Assembly (NCBI RefSeq): GCF_000725345.1
Contig: NZ_CP008852.1
Location: forward strand, 4,208,001 to 4,272,000
Length of the DNA: 64,000 nt
Origin: Pelosinus sp. UFO1
GTDB taxonomy: Bacteria > Bacillota > Negativicutes > DSM-13327
Direction: 5' to 3'
The translations under genes were made by a program, and so were the position numbers. Positions 1 to 8,223 of this stretch are shown here, one piece after another. Within the stretch, counting starts at the first letter, position 1, and every line of letters starts with the position of its first letter. The notes beneath the pieces were generated by a model. The model did not search any database and was not told the origin of the DNA. It saw nothing but the letters and a program-made list of their open reading frames with translations.

Positions 1-563
1 TCAATTTTACCTCGCAAAATAACTTCATAGGTTTTATCCAAAAGGTCCTCTCTAAGCATGTACAATGATGGTCCAGCCTGATAAACAGGCGCGCCCACCA
101 TTGGTTGAACAATAAAACTATACCGTTTAAGAACTTTTAGTAGCCCACCAATCATTGTTTTAGAATCATATCGCTTATGTCTGAACTTTTCTCCATAATT
201 AAGAAAAATTTCATCAAATGAGATACTTAAAATCTCCTTTTCATCTGCTGTTCCCATTTTTTTAGGTAGGATAAGTTTAACAAAGAGGATGTTAATCATT
301 GCCAAGTGATTGCGGTTAAAATCTCGATTACGCCGATGGAAAACATCAAAAGCATCAATATCATATTCTTTTTTTAAACGCAGCACATACCATTCAGGTG
401 TAATGACCATTTCATAGCCAATAACACTAAAAACTTCCTGTACTTGGCAGAAGGTAGAGTAGTTTTCTAACTGTGGCACGTCCTTTTTAGGAATCCAACC
501 AAAGTGAAACATTGTACATATTTGCCTAATCTCAGAAGTCACTGTAATTGTTGTTGCCTCCAT
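1..563 (-). CDS. MukE/JetB-like condensin accessory subunit, cut by the window edge
   Basis: The ATG lies at 563-561 and the frame stays open for 187 codons to the edge, so the C-terminus is missing. It starts one base after the stop codon of the upstream gene, so the two are co-transcribed and probably translationally coupled. The visible protein reads as tandem winged-helix segments, with a region near RNRDFNRNHLAMINILF and another near SFDEIFLNYG. That is the style of MukE/JetB (DUF4194-like) subunits that sit on a kleisin. Family assignment is by pattern and by gene order only. In Wadjet and Mks operons the SMC ATPase gene and a nuclease gene would follow, here to the left of the window. 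Another two-winged-helix protein remains possible. Confidence 0.5.
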   Translation of the reverse strand, partial: MEATTITVTSEIRQICTMFHFGWIPKKDVPQLENYSTFCQVQEVFSVIGYEMVITPEWYVLRLKKEYDIDAFDVFHRRNRDFNRNHLAMINILFVKLILPKKMGTADEKEILSISFDEIFLNYGEKFRHKRYDSKTMIGGLLKVLKRYSFIVQPMVGAPVYQAGPSLYMLREDLLDKTYEVILRGKI

Positions 564-564
564 T

Positions 565-1812
565 TTATTCGCCTCGCTTATCTTTGAATATGGAAACATC
601 ATTCATTTCCTCAACGGGACCAATGGATTGTCTAAACACATCTCTCACATCCATATTGAATTTCCACTCACGACCTAATCCATCTATAGTAGAGAGTTCA
701 TGTGTAAGCTGTACGGCTTGACCTGTTCGATATAGGGCTATGCCAAATTTATCTCCATGATCAAATAACAATTCATCCAGCGCAGTGCAATCCACATCTC
801 TCATTTTGGCTGCTATTTCGTGATACAGTAATTCCAGAGGATTTTTCACTTTTTCAATAATAAATTCCTCTTCAATAAAATCTACAATTTCTGGTGGCGG
901 AGTAATTTCAATTATTTCTTCAGGTTGATCATTCAATAGCGATAGTGTTTTTGTCTCAATCGTCTCTTCTCGAAGCTGACTCACTTGTTTCAACGAAGCA
1001 AAAGTATCCCTTGTAAGTCCTGACAAAAGCTCAACCGAAGCATTGCGAAGATAATCATCTAGCATGTCTGGTGTAATAAACTCTCCAATAGATTTTGAGT
1101 TTTCACTAACTAGTTCTTGACCCATTCTTACAATTTGAGAGACAAGATCTATCATTTGACTAAGAAGAGTATGAATTTCAAACTCCTTCTCGCTATTAGA
1201 GAATATATTGAGATGACTTTTTTTTAGATTTTTACGTAGACGACTAACTTCAGCGATAATTTCCTGTCCCTCGTGGAATATTTTCCATATCCGACGCCGA
1301 TCTTTTTTTTGTAAAATCCGCTGCATATCATCACATTTATTTCTTAATCCAGATAAAAGGCGAAGAAAATAGAGATTTTCCTTCTCATCTTCATCAAGGT
1401 TATAGAAACTTCCACTACCCGCCTCATGCTCATCCAACCTTAATGACTGTGAAAAAGACATATCTCCACGTGGCAATGATGTGAACATAAAATGCACCAG
1501 CGATCTCGCTCGGTCTGGCATCTCGAAATCAACACCATTATATTGTAGCCATCCTGCATCTCGCAGGTGTTTTATAACCTGTACACGAGTCTGTTTTTTC
1601 ATGTAGCTCAGGGCGCTGTCGATTTCGGAGTTTGTCATTGTCCCAAATTTGCCCGCCAATGTCCGAGCAGCGGCTAAAATCAAAGTCACTAGTTGAGTAT
1701 CACGAATTTTAAAAATATCGAATAAGGCATAGTGTTCTTCAAGTTTTTTCGCAGCGGTGATATCAGGTTGATTAAGTTCGTAATCAAATCCTCTTACATC
1801 AGGCACTTGCAC
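565..1812 (-). CDS. Kleisin-like (MukF/JetA-type) subunit of a condensin-related defence complex
   Basis: This 415-residue protein starts at GTG 1812, behind AGAGGGTG. It has an N-terminal winged-helix-like region (about 20-110), a long charged helical middle (about 140-300), an acidic linker rich in E, I and P (about 295-325), and a C-terminal small domain. This layout is that of kleisins which bridge SMC heads in MukBEF, MksBEF and Wadjet JetABCD. The next gene, one base downstream, is a MukE-like protein, which supports the reading. Wadjet complexes recognise and cleave small circular DNA; whether this operon has the cleaving subunit cannot be seen because it runs out of the window. I am moderately sure of 'condensin-like' and less sure of the exact type. 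Confidence 0.5.
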   Translation of the reverse strand: MQVPDVRGFDYELNQPDITAAKKLEEHYALFDIFKIRDTQLVTLILAAARTLAGKFGTMTNSEIDSALSYMKKQTRVQVIKHLRDAGWLQYNGVDFEMPDRARSLVHFMFTSLPRGDMSFSQSLRLDEHEAGSGSFYNLDEDEKENLYFLRLLSGLRNKCDDMQRILQKKDRRRIWKIFHEGQEIIAEVSRLRKNLKKSHLNIFSNSEKEFEIHTLLSQMIDLVSQIVRMGQELVSENSKSIGEFITPDMLDDYLRNASVELLSGLTRDTFASLKQVSQLREETIETKTLSLLNDQPEEIIEITPPPEIVDFIEEEFIIEKVKNPLELLYHEIAAKMRDVDCTALDELLFDHGDKFGIALYRTGQAVQLTHELSTIDGLGREWKFNMDVRDVFRQSIGPVEEMNDVSIFKDKRGE

Positions 1813-2094
1813 ATAAACACCCTCTTAATCTAATTTCATTCATCGATCAGTTATATTTAAAATTTGAAATATATGCGGGTGCTACTATATCCCACACCCT
1901 CTCTTACAGGAATTCTTTAAGACTATAAGTGAGCGCATAAATATCACTAAACAATTCTTTCCAGTCCCTTGATGCTATCGAAAAATTCAATCTTTGCGCC
2001 GTACATGCATATATAGAGATATGGCACTATGGGAAAAGCAATGCAGAAAAGTCCTCAGCAACTGCTTCTATTGGCAGAAATAAAAGATCTTATA
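1813..2094. other. Intergenic gap upstream of the kleisin-like operon
   Basis: About 280 AT-rich bases separate the start of the kleisin-like gene from the stop of the WYL regulator gene. The gap should hold the promoter of the defence operon on the minus strand. I see no convincing ORF, and no clear -35/-10 pair that I would defend. Confidence 0.4.
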
Positions 2095-3081
2095 TCAGCT
2101 ATAAACCTTTGCCATTTGTACCGTCTGCTCCATCAAATAAAGCCGAAGATCCTCCGGCTCCAGCACCTCAACTTCCGGTCCATATCCTAATATCCAGCGG
2201 CTGATCTCACGTCTTCCGTTTACTGTTGCCTCAAAAATGATGGCTCCGTCATCAAGTTCAGTAATACGCTGCGAAGGATGAAATGTCTCTGACCTAACCC
2301 AGCGGGCTGCCTCGGGCAAAAATCGCAGTTTGACATGGACCAGTTCGCCACGTTCAATAAGCCAGCTGTCGCTAAAATACGCTTGGATAGAAAAATCTTT
2401 AGGCATATGAAATGATTCAGTAGTTTCTTCCGCCTGTTTTATCCGGTCCATGCGGAACATCAGCACAGCCTGCCGCAAATGACAATACGCAATTAAATAC
2501 CAGGCCGAACCACGAAAGGTGATGACATATGGATCTATCTTCCTCTCCGTCTCAGACTCCCTTTGCTTAGTATAATAGCGTATTTTTATCCTACGCTCCT
2601 GTTCAATAGCTTTTTCCACGCAAATAAAAAGCTTCTGGCAAACATCCGCCGGCTTTGATGTAACCCGAATATCTACCCCTTTACGGGCTTTATCAACTTG
2701 ACATTGACGTTCATGTGGGAGGCTAGCTAAAACTTTCTCCTGAGCTACACGTAATGAATTACCCAATGGATTATTTTCTTTTGAAAAATCCTGTAGACAT
2801 GCTAAAACTGCTGTAGCCTCATCAACAGTAAACGTCAACGGCCGAAGAAATACTTTTTCCATAAAGCGATATCTTTTTGTATCCTCATCCAAATAAACTG
2901 GAAGACCGCTTTGATTCAATGCGTCCAAATCGCGATAAATAGTGCGCTCACATACATCGCACTCTTCTACTAAATTATTCAACGAAACCCCGCGCCTGTG
3001 TTCTATTAGAGATATAATTTTTAGTAAGCGAAGGAGTTTTTCTGAATTCGACACATTTATCACCTCAAATGGTAAATTCAT
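2095..3081 (-). CDS. WYL-domain transcriptional regulator (HTH-WYL)
   Basis: A 328-residue DNA-binding regulator with a DeoR-like helix-turn-helix at about residues 14-65 (ECDVCERTIYRDLDAL) and a WYL domain at about 150-235 containing the diagnostic stretch GSAWYLIAYCHLR. A C-terminal WCX-like extension follows. The WYL family binds ligands, often nucleic acids or nucleotides, and frequently controls defence systems. The gene lies immediately upstream, in the same direction, of the condensin-like operon, so control of that operon is a reasonable inference. The start at 3081 has an AAGGAGG ribosome site. The length is normal for the family. Confidence 0.85.
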   Translation of the reverse strand: MNLPFEVINVSNSEKLLRLLKIISLIEHRRGVSLNNLVEECDVCERTIYRDLDALNQSGLPVYLDEDTKRYRFMEKVFLRPLTFTVDEATAVLACLQDFSKENNPLGNSLRVAQEKVLASLPHERQCQVDKARKGVDIRVTSKPADVCQKLFICVEKAIEQERRIKIRYYTKQRESETERKIDPYVITFRGSAWYLIAYCHLRQAVLMFRMDRIKQAEETTESFHMPKDFSIQAYFSDSWLIERGELVHVKLRFLPEAARWVRSETFHPSQRITELDDGAIIFEATVNGRREISRWILGYGPEVEVLEPEDLRLYLMEQTVQMAKVYS

Positions 3082-3185
3082 GAAAATGCCCTCCTTTCCT
3101 GCAAAATTTACATATTTTGCACAAAATTATTTTTATACCAAGAAAATGCTTTGTCAATTTTCATATACCAGCATGAAAAGTAAAG

Positions 3186-3797
3186 TTATTCGTGCAAGCA
3201 CTGGTCAACTTCATCTTCCGTATAATGGGGGATAACACTCTCTAAAAGCCGTTCAATCCGGTTGACTTTATGTCGATAAATACTTGCATCGTGCTGTTTG
3301 ATATATTGAAGCAAATCCAGAGTGGTATTAAATTTTTTCTGTGAATGTACAGCACAGCCTTTTCCTCTTTTATTAAGATGTTTAAGGTGAAATATTTTAT
3401 CTGTGTAGTCAAAATACCATTCGTCAGCTATAGATATTATTTTTGCTATAGTCCCCATAAAATTGCACTGAAATTTATTTCTATGACTGAAAAATACTAT
3501 ATCCTCCATACGTTCTCTTATTTGCTGACTAGCCCAGGAATATTCGGGTTTCTTTTGTAGCCATTTCTTTTCATTTTTAGATATTAGCTTTTTCCGTGGA
3601 TTTTCCTTAAATTTATTTTCTATTTGATCATTTGAAGAACACTCTATGCTGCCTGCCGCTTCAATTAAAATGTAAAACTTATCTCCTATTTGATCACTCG
3701 GCTCATATACTGAACATATATAACAGATAGGTTCCTTATCAAAAAGAATAAAATTAGCTGCATCAGATGATTTATACTCACATTTACTGCATTTCAT
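3186..3797 (-). CDS. Hypothetical protein with N-terminal zinc ribbon
   Basis: A 203-residue protein I do not recognise. Residues 1-30 carry two CxxC pairs (MKCSKCEY and ICYICS) that probably bind one zinc ion. The rest is basic and rich in aromatic residues, with a conserved-looking stretch EWYFDYTDKIFHL. It has no signal peptide or membrane segment. The start ATG follows AAGGGAG. It lies between the WYL gene and a DUF3841-like gene, all on the minus strand, within an accessory region of unrelated small genes. No function is proposed. Confidence 0.6.
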   Translation of the reverse strand: MKCSKCEYKSSDAANFILFDKEPICYICSVYEPSDQIGDKFYILIEAAGSIECSSNDQIENKFKENPRKKLISKNEKKWLQKKPEYSWASQQIRERMEDIVFFSHRNKFQCNFMGTIAKIISIADEWYFDYTDKIFHLKHLNKRGKGCAVHSQKKFNTTLDLLQYIKQHDASIYRHKVNRIERLLESVIPHYTEDEVDQCLHE

Positions 3798-3830
3798 AAA
3801 ATCCTACTCCCTTAAAATAAAGTGCTCCTT

Positions 3831-4439
3831 CTATTTTGCAACAAATTCTCGTACTGATCGTATTTGTTCCAATCTAACTTCCCACATGGTCGCTTGAATA
3901 GATTTATCATTTTGGGTACTAGTAATTTCCTGTTCATCATCTACCCAATCTAAATCAAATATTTTTTCCCAGCTACGTACTATTTTCATATGGAAATCTT
4001 TATTAGGCAGCGGTTTTTGCCTGTAAAAAGATAGATTGATTTTTCTTAACGCCTCTTCAAACTGGTTCATATCCTGTAAAGAAGATGGCAGATACCAATA
4101 GTTCAGAACAAAATGCCACAATTCAAAATCCGAAAGCAATACGCTATCCTGTTCAATTTCAAACTCAATCAGCACACCTTTTTCCCCTCGCCTTAAAAGG
4201 GCTGAAGATCGTAAGTCTGGCTTCTTTTTCTTGTCATTTTTCCACTGATACCAAGCCCAAACAGGATGAGAATAGGCATTATCATGTGACGGCTCCTTAA
4301 TTCTGAGGCGCATTTGTTCAATCATCCATTGATAGCAAGAAATCCAATCCTCTTCCACATGTGCTACATTTCCTCTAAGATATCCAACTTCTTGCATCTT
4401 CTGCCAAACTTCATAAGTTTGAACTGTCCATAATATCAA
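3831..4439 (-). CDS. DUF3841-like protein
   Basis: A 202-residue cytoplasmic protein. The frame can be extended to an ATG at 4457, but AGAGGTGG sits inside that extension and is followed six bases later by TTG at 4439-4437. The TTG start yields a protein beginning MILWTVQTYEVW, which is how DUF3841 proteins begin. Family-style features are WMIEQMRLR, PVWAWYQW, the PDLR segment and LLSDFELWHFVLNYWYL. The biochemical role of DUF3841 is not known to me. Gene neighbours are small accessory genes, so the context says little beyond horizontal transfer. Confidence 0.7.
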   Translation of the reverse strand: MILWTVQTYEVWQKMQEVGYLRGNVAHVEEDWISCYQWMIEQMRLRIKEPSHDNAYSHPVWAWYQWKNDKKKKPDLRSSALLRRGEKGVLIEFEIEQDSVLLSDFELWHFVLNYWYLPSSLQDMNQFEEALRKINLSFYRQKPLPNKDFHMKIVRSWEKIFDLDWVDDEQEITSTQNDKSIQATMWEVRLEQIRSVREFVAK

Positions 4440-4753
4440 GATAATCCACCTCTGCATAAATACTTTATGAGATTTCCATATTCTTTAGTGATTAGTTATC
4501 AGAAATACCTAAAGCAGCTTTAATTTGCAACATTATCTTCACCCCGTATCTTTGTTTTATCTTAATAATAGCAAATGGCACTGACAGCATGTTGTCAGTG
4601 CCAAATTTGTTTTTTAAATTTATATACTTTCAATAAAAATATCTAAAGCAGTTATAATGTAAGGCACTATGAAATCCCATTGGAATAGCAGTTTGTGTCC
4701 TCCAATAAAAGCCAATTCTCTTTATATATAGTTTTTATCAAATATTGTCAGTG
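4440..4753. other. Intergenic gap with a hairpin and a short direct repeat
   Basis: This gap of about 310 bases holds a perfect 11-bp hairpin (listed separately) and two copies of a 24-base direct repeat at 4503-4526 and 4637-4660 of the form AAATAYCTAAAGCAGYTWTA. No coding frame was supported. The DUF3841-like gene's promoter probably lies here on the minus strand. Confidence 0.5.
4574..4605. terminator. Hairpin, probable terminator of the gene at 4754-5278
   Basis: TGGCACTGACA at 4576-4586 pairs perfectly with TGTCAGTGCCA at 4593-4603 across a six-base loop. A T-rich stretch follows on the plus strand and a weaker one on the minus strand. It lies about 150 bases past the stop of the minus-strand gene. 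Confidence 0.5.
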
Positions 4754-5278
4754 TTACTCTTTTGCAATAAATTTGTTCTCCTCATTGCTACACCTAGCCT
4801 CTTTCATTGATGAAAGTATTTCGTGTGGCTTTCTTGTGTCGGTAATTGGTTTAATTTTTGACATTTGATTAATAGGATCATCGAGTCCTTTTAGTATCTT
4901 TTCTATCAAAGTAGTATTATTAATATCAATACATCCTACCTCGCCAGTTTCAGAATTATATGCGACAATTTCTTCTATTCCATTTGGCATAGTTACCCTT
5001 TTAATTAGTCTATTTTGTCCATAATATAATTCTATTTTAGTTGCATTAGGAAAGTTTTGTTTGATAAACTCATTCACATATCTTGCATTTTCCCATTCAA
5101 TTTGATTCCACAACTCCCCTGCCATAGGGTATGTAATATGCCTCCCAATTGCGTCCCATTTATCAATAATCTGCCCGACTTCTTCATAAGTTGGAGGTTC
5201 TTTGTCGGGGTCTATTGCGATATATTTAGAAATATACTTATCAATCTTCCAGTCTCTACTTTCAGGATCTTTCGCCAT
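4754..5278 (-). CDS. Hypothetical protein
   Basis: A soluble 174-residue protein that I do not recognise. I place the start at the ATG 5278-5276 because GAGAGAG lies ten bases upstream; a GTG nine bases earlier is also possible. The sequence is hydrophilic, with WDAIGRHITYPMAGELWNQ near the N-terminal third and a repeated beta-like segment IELYYGQNRLIKRVTMPNG. The bases just ahead of this start (GAGAGAGCGTGGTAATA) match those ahead of the next upstream gene, which suggests shared origin of the leader. Confidence 0.5.
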   Translation of the reverse strand: MAKDPESRDWKIDKYISKYIAIDPDKEPPTYEEVGQIIDKWDAIGRHITYPMAGELWNQIEWENARYVNEFIKQNFPNATKIELYYGQNRLIKRVTMPNGIEEIVAYNSETGEVGCIDINNTTLIEKILKGLDDPINQMSKIKPITDTRKPHEILSSMKEARCSNEENKFIAKE

Positions 5279-5303
5279 TATTACCACGCTCTCTCTTCAA
5301 TAT

Positions 5304-5585
5304 TTACATTAACTTTTTAAAAGTATCACAATTTTTAGGGATAACCCATGCTTCAAATCTAGAGCCTTGAAAAGGGATTTCCATTTGCCGATTTAGCGCA
5401 TCTTGTTCAATAATTGCAGACGAAAAACTAATATTATGAATTCCTAATGGTATACCAGAACCGCTATATGTAGCGTGTAACCCATCCTCTTCATACTGTC
5501 CATATACTTTACCACAAGTACAACTTTTTTTAGAGAAGGCAAGGTTAAAAACATCCCCACATTCACGGCAATATAATAATTTCAT
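5304..5585 (-). CDS. Small zinc-ribbon protein
   Basis: A 93-residue protein. The ATG at 5585-5583 is preferred to an upstream in-frame start because GGAGAGGGAGAG sits just ahead of it. Residues 1-35 have the pattern CREC then CTCG, a four-cysteine zinc ribbon (C6, C9, C27, C29 approximately). The C-terminal part (SFSSAIIEQDALNRQ, RFEAWVIPKNCD) has no match I can name. It is 25 bases upstream of the previous hypothetical gene and likely co-transcribed with it. Confidence 0.55.
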   Translation of the reverse strand: MKLLYCRECGDVFNLAFSKKSCTCGKVYGQYEEDGLHATYSGSGIPLGIHNISFSSAIIEQDALNRQMEIPFQGSRFEAWVIPKNCDTFKKLM

Positions 5586-5796
5586 TATTACCACTCTCCC
5601 TCTCCTCAACCATTCCTATTAAGATATTCCTTTGCTGTATCTGTTGGACTAATCATTATAAATAAACCCCCGTCATAACCATTAATTGTAGAGGTTTTGT
5701 ATGGCTATTCCGCATTAACTCGTATAATCTCGCAATTTTCAAGGACTATATCAATAAATTTCAATTTTGGTGACTTTATTTTTTATTGTCCATTCT

Positions 5797-6576
5797 TCAG
5801 TCCTCCCACTTAATAATTTCACAATTATTAAAACGTGGCAATTCTCTGAAATGGCTCATAAGACACTTTGCGTCCTCACTATTACTAGTGTCTAAAACGT
5901 GCATAGCCCGCATGAATTGAGCGTGGGTAAACATTACTATAAACCTTTCTTCGAGTCGGCTTAGACGGTCAATTGCGGTCTTTGCACGGGATAGCAGCAT
6001 ATTAAAACTCTCCGCTCCTTCTCCATCTACATAGTCAGGATCAAGCCGTTCCCAGTATTCATTTACCCTTTTCTTGCGTTCGTCAGCGGTTGTCCCTATA
6101 CAAGTCTCAGGGGATAGGTATGTAAACTCTTCCACACTCCACACCTCGCGCCTAACATTCGGAAAACGCTTAATTGTTGGTTCTGCTGTCTGTTGTGTTC
6201 GGGTAAAAGGTGAGGTAATGATTAAGGTAGGTGGTTCTTGGAATGATTGGCTTATCTGTTCCGCTTGTGCTTGTCCATCAGGAGATAAAGGAATGGTTTT
6301 GTGATTATTTGTAACGGCTCCGGCATTAGCTGTACTCTCACCATGTCTTATAATCCAAATCTTTTTATCAACTAAAAACTGGTTTCGCTCGTTTATAGTT
6401 AATTTTTCTACATCTTTGCCGTTTTCTTTTGCCCACTTGTACATATCACGAAGTCTATATGATGGTGTCTCAAAGGTGGTATCTAAGTAGCCCCCTGCTT
6501 CCATGGCAGCGTCATCAAATTCAATTGCTTTTTTTATGTCTTCTTTTGTAAGCAAGATAATCGAACTCCTACTCAT
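5797..6576 (-). CDS. Histidine phosphatase superfamily protein
   Basis: A 259-residue phosphatase of the phosphoglycerate-mutase-like fold. The catalytic signature IIRHGESTANAG is at about residues 75-86, a second arginine motif is in SPFTRTQQTAE, and the second catalytic histidine is in MFTHAQFMRAM. The first 70 residues (ILLTKEDIKKAIEFDD and onward) form an extra N-terminal piece not part of the core fold. The gene start overlaps the end of the upstream metallophosphatase gene by 8 bases, so the two phosphatases are made together. The substrate cannot be read from the sequence; small phosphorylated metabolites or nucleotides are both possible. Confidence 0.85.
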   Translation of the reverse strand: MSRSSIILLTKEDIKKAIEFDDAAMEAGGYLDTTFETPSYRLRDMYKWAKENGKDVEKLTINERNQFLVDKKIWIIRHGESTANAGAVTNNHKTIPLSPDGQAQAEQISQSFQEPPTLIITSPFTRTQQTAEPTIKRFPNVRREVWSVEEFTYLSPETCIGTTADERKKRVNEYWERLDPDYVDGEGAESFNMLLSRAKTAIDRLSRLEERFIVMFTHAQFMRAMHVLDTSNSEDAKCLMSHFRELPRFNNCEIIKWED

Positions 6577-7273
6577 AAAATTCTCTATAAGAAGGCAACT
6601 CTATTGCCGCCAATCTTCCCCCAAATACACCGCCACAGTCGATTCCGATTTTGTCATTCCAATCTTTGTCATACCATATTTTCGCATTTTTCTTTTTGAA
6701 TTTTTTATCGTATGAGTACAGTAGCCAAGTGGGTACGTGCCCAAAGACCATTATTTTATTCTTATATGCCGGACAATAGGGGAACCTATCCTCCATCCAA
6801 ACTAAATCATCTTCGCTGTTTTTTTCAATAGGTATTCTTGTATTGGCTCCGGCGTGGCTGAAGATATATTTGCCACTTGTGAAATAGGTAGGTAGGCTTC
6901 GAACGTAGTTTAGAATATTAATTAGCTTTTTTTGAGATAGATTCTTTATCTCGTCATAGGTACTCGCTCCACCATTATGACCTACCCAAAGATTGATATT
7001 TTCAGAAGAAGTGGTGTCATTGATTATCATTTCTTTTAAACACGCTTCTAAAAATTGCTCGTGATTGCCTTTTAAAATGATTGCTCCCTTTTTCCGTAAA
7101 TCAATACAGGTAGTAAGAGTAGCTAGGTTTTCTTCTCCCCTGTCTACTAAATCACCGCAGACTACTAATAAGTCTTTATCTGGTTCATATGCCGTCTTTT
7201 CTAGTAACTTAAGAAGTTTTTTATTCTCTCCATGCACGTCTGAAGTCGCCAAAATCCTATCAACAGTACGCAT
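6569..7273 (-). CDS. Calcineurin-like metallophosphoesterase (PrpE/ApaH type)
   Basis: A 234-residue two-metal phosphatase. Motifs appear in the family order: SDVHGE, GDLVDRGEEN, LKGNHEQFLE, FSHAGAN and FGHVP. The start ATG at 7273 follows AAGAGGGGTG; an upstream in-frame ATG at 7303 lacks such a site. Relatives are PrpA/PrpB protein phosphatases and ApaH diadenosine tetraphosphatase. It overlaps the histidine phosphatase gene by 8 bases, an unusual pairing of two unrelated phosphatase folds that suggests they act on consecutive or related phosphoesters. Confidence 0.88.
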   Translation of the reverse strand: MRTVDRILATSDVHGENKKLLKLLEKTAYEPDKDLLVVCGDLVDRGEENLATLTTCIDLRKKGAIILKGNHEQFLEACLKEMIINDTTSSENINLWVGHNGGASTYDEIKNLSQKKLINILNYVRSLPTYFTSGKYIFSHAGANTRIPIEKNSEDDLVWMEDRFPYCPAYKNKIMVFGHVPTWLLYSYDKKFKKKNAKIWYDKDWNDKIGIDCGGVFGGRLAAIELPSYREFYE

Positions 7274-7363
7274 AATATCACCCCTCTTAACGATACCAAT
7301 CAATCAATCGTGAATAACGCAGACTTATGGTCTTTTTAGATCAACAACTTTCTAAAAAACTAA

Positions 7364-8065
7364 TCAGGACATTTCCTCTATCCTGATTAGTTTTTCACAT
7401 TTCCTTAAGTCCTCTAAAGTACCCTTGGGAGAAATAAAAGTTTGCCCCTTCAACATATTTTTATATTTTAGATAAAAAAACAATAAGTAACGTTTACAGC
7501 TTGCATAATTCGGGCAACTTTCCCTAGAACAAGCTTCATAAGAAGGTGTGATAAAAGCTGTTGTTTCTGTCACAACATCACAACAGCTTTCAAATGAAAG
7601 TTCTATGTTCTTTTCATGAGCAACTTTTTTAAATTGTATTATATCTTTCAAGGTTTGAGCTTCAATCCCTTCATCCTTGACCATATCCAGTATCTTAAGT
7701 GCATCTGTACTAAGCTCAAAACCTTCCATTTTATTCATTTCCATTATAGATTCTACAGTTTTTGTCAGAATGGTCTTTAAATCAACATCACGCCTAGCAG
7801 AATCCGCTACCGCTAAGAGTAAGTAACTATATTTATCTCCTGGATGAGTTGAAGCCTTGCAAACATCAAACCAGCAATGTTCATCCCCAGTATCGAAAAC
7901 TACAAGATAGTCATTAGGAACTTTGCGTAAGACTTCTTTTAATTCCAGTACATTAATGCATTCATCATCTCGCCAACCGATATCATAAATCATAGACGCA
8001 TCAAATATAACATTTTTAGTAGTTTTTACTTTTTCTTTTCTTGAAAATTCTAAGACCCTTCCCAT
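7364..8065 (-). CDS. Hypothetical protein with C-terminal cysteine cluster
   Basis: A 233-residue protein I do not recognise. The N-terminal half has alternating strands and helices (VPNDYLVVFDTGDEHCWFD), and the C-terminal third carries closely spaced cysteines (CSRESCPNYASCKR, later CEKL) that could bind zinc or an iron-sulfur cluster. The ATG at 8065 follows GGAGG at good spacing. It is the first gene downstream of tnsC in the direction of transcription, separated from it by 158 bases, so it may be transposon cargo. Confidence 0.6.
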   Translation of the reverse strand: MGRVLEFSRKEKVKTTKNVIFDASMIYDIGWRDDECINVLELKEVLRKVPNDYLVVFDTGDEHCWFDVCKASTHPGDKYSYLLLAVADSARRDVDLKTILTKTVESIMEMNKMEGFELSTDALKILDMVKDEGIEAQTLKDIIQFKKVAHEKNIELSFESCCDVVTETTAFITPSYEACSRESCPNYASCKRYLLFFYLKYKNMLKGQTFISPKGTLEDLRKCEKLIRIEEMS

Positions 8066-8087
8066 AAAATTACCTCCAAGGCAGTTT

Positions 8088-8106
8088 CATCTCTTTACAA
8101 GAGATG
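8088..8106. terminator. Short hairpin downstream of tnsC
   Basis: CATCTCTT at 8088-8095 pairs with AAGAGATG at 8099-8106. It lies between the tnsC stop and the next gene. No long T-run follows, so termination would be weak at best. Confidence 0.3.
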
Positions 8107-8223
8107 ACTTTATCCCTTGCCTCCATTATAAAAATATGTGAACATTTCTTGTTTACAGTTCAATTACATACTTTATTTCATTCTCCAATTTACTGCCAAA
8201 AACCTGTTTAATGGGGGTACTTT

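Noticed and set aside
5641-5670. GTTGGACTAATCATTATAAA as a possible left end of the Tn7-like element
   Set aside because: Only the first six bases and a TATAAA stretch match the right-end repeats, well within chance for AT-rich DNA, and no second copy is near.
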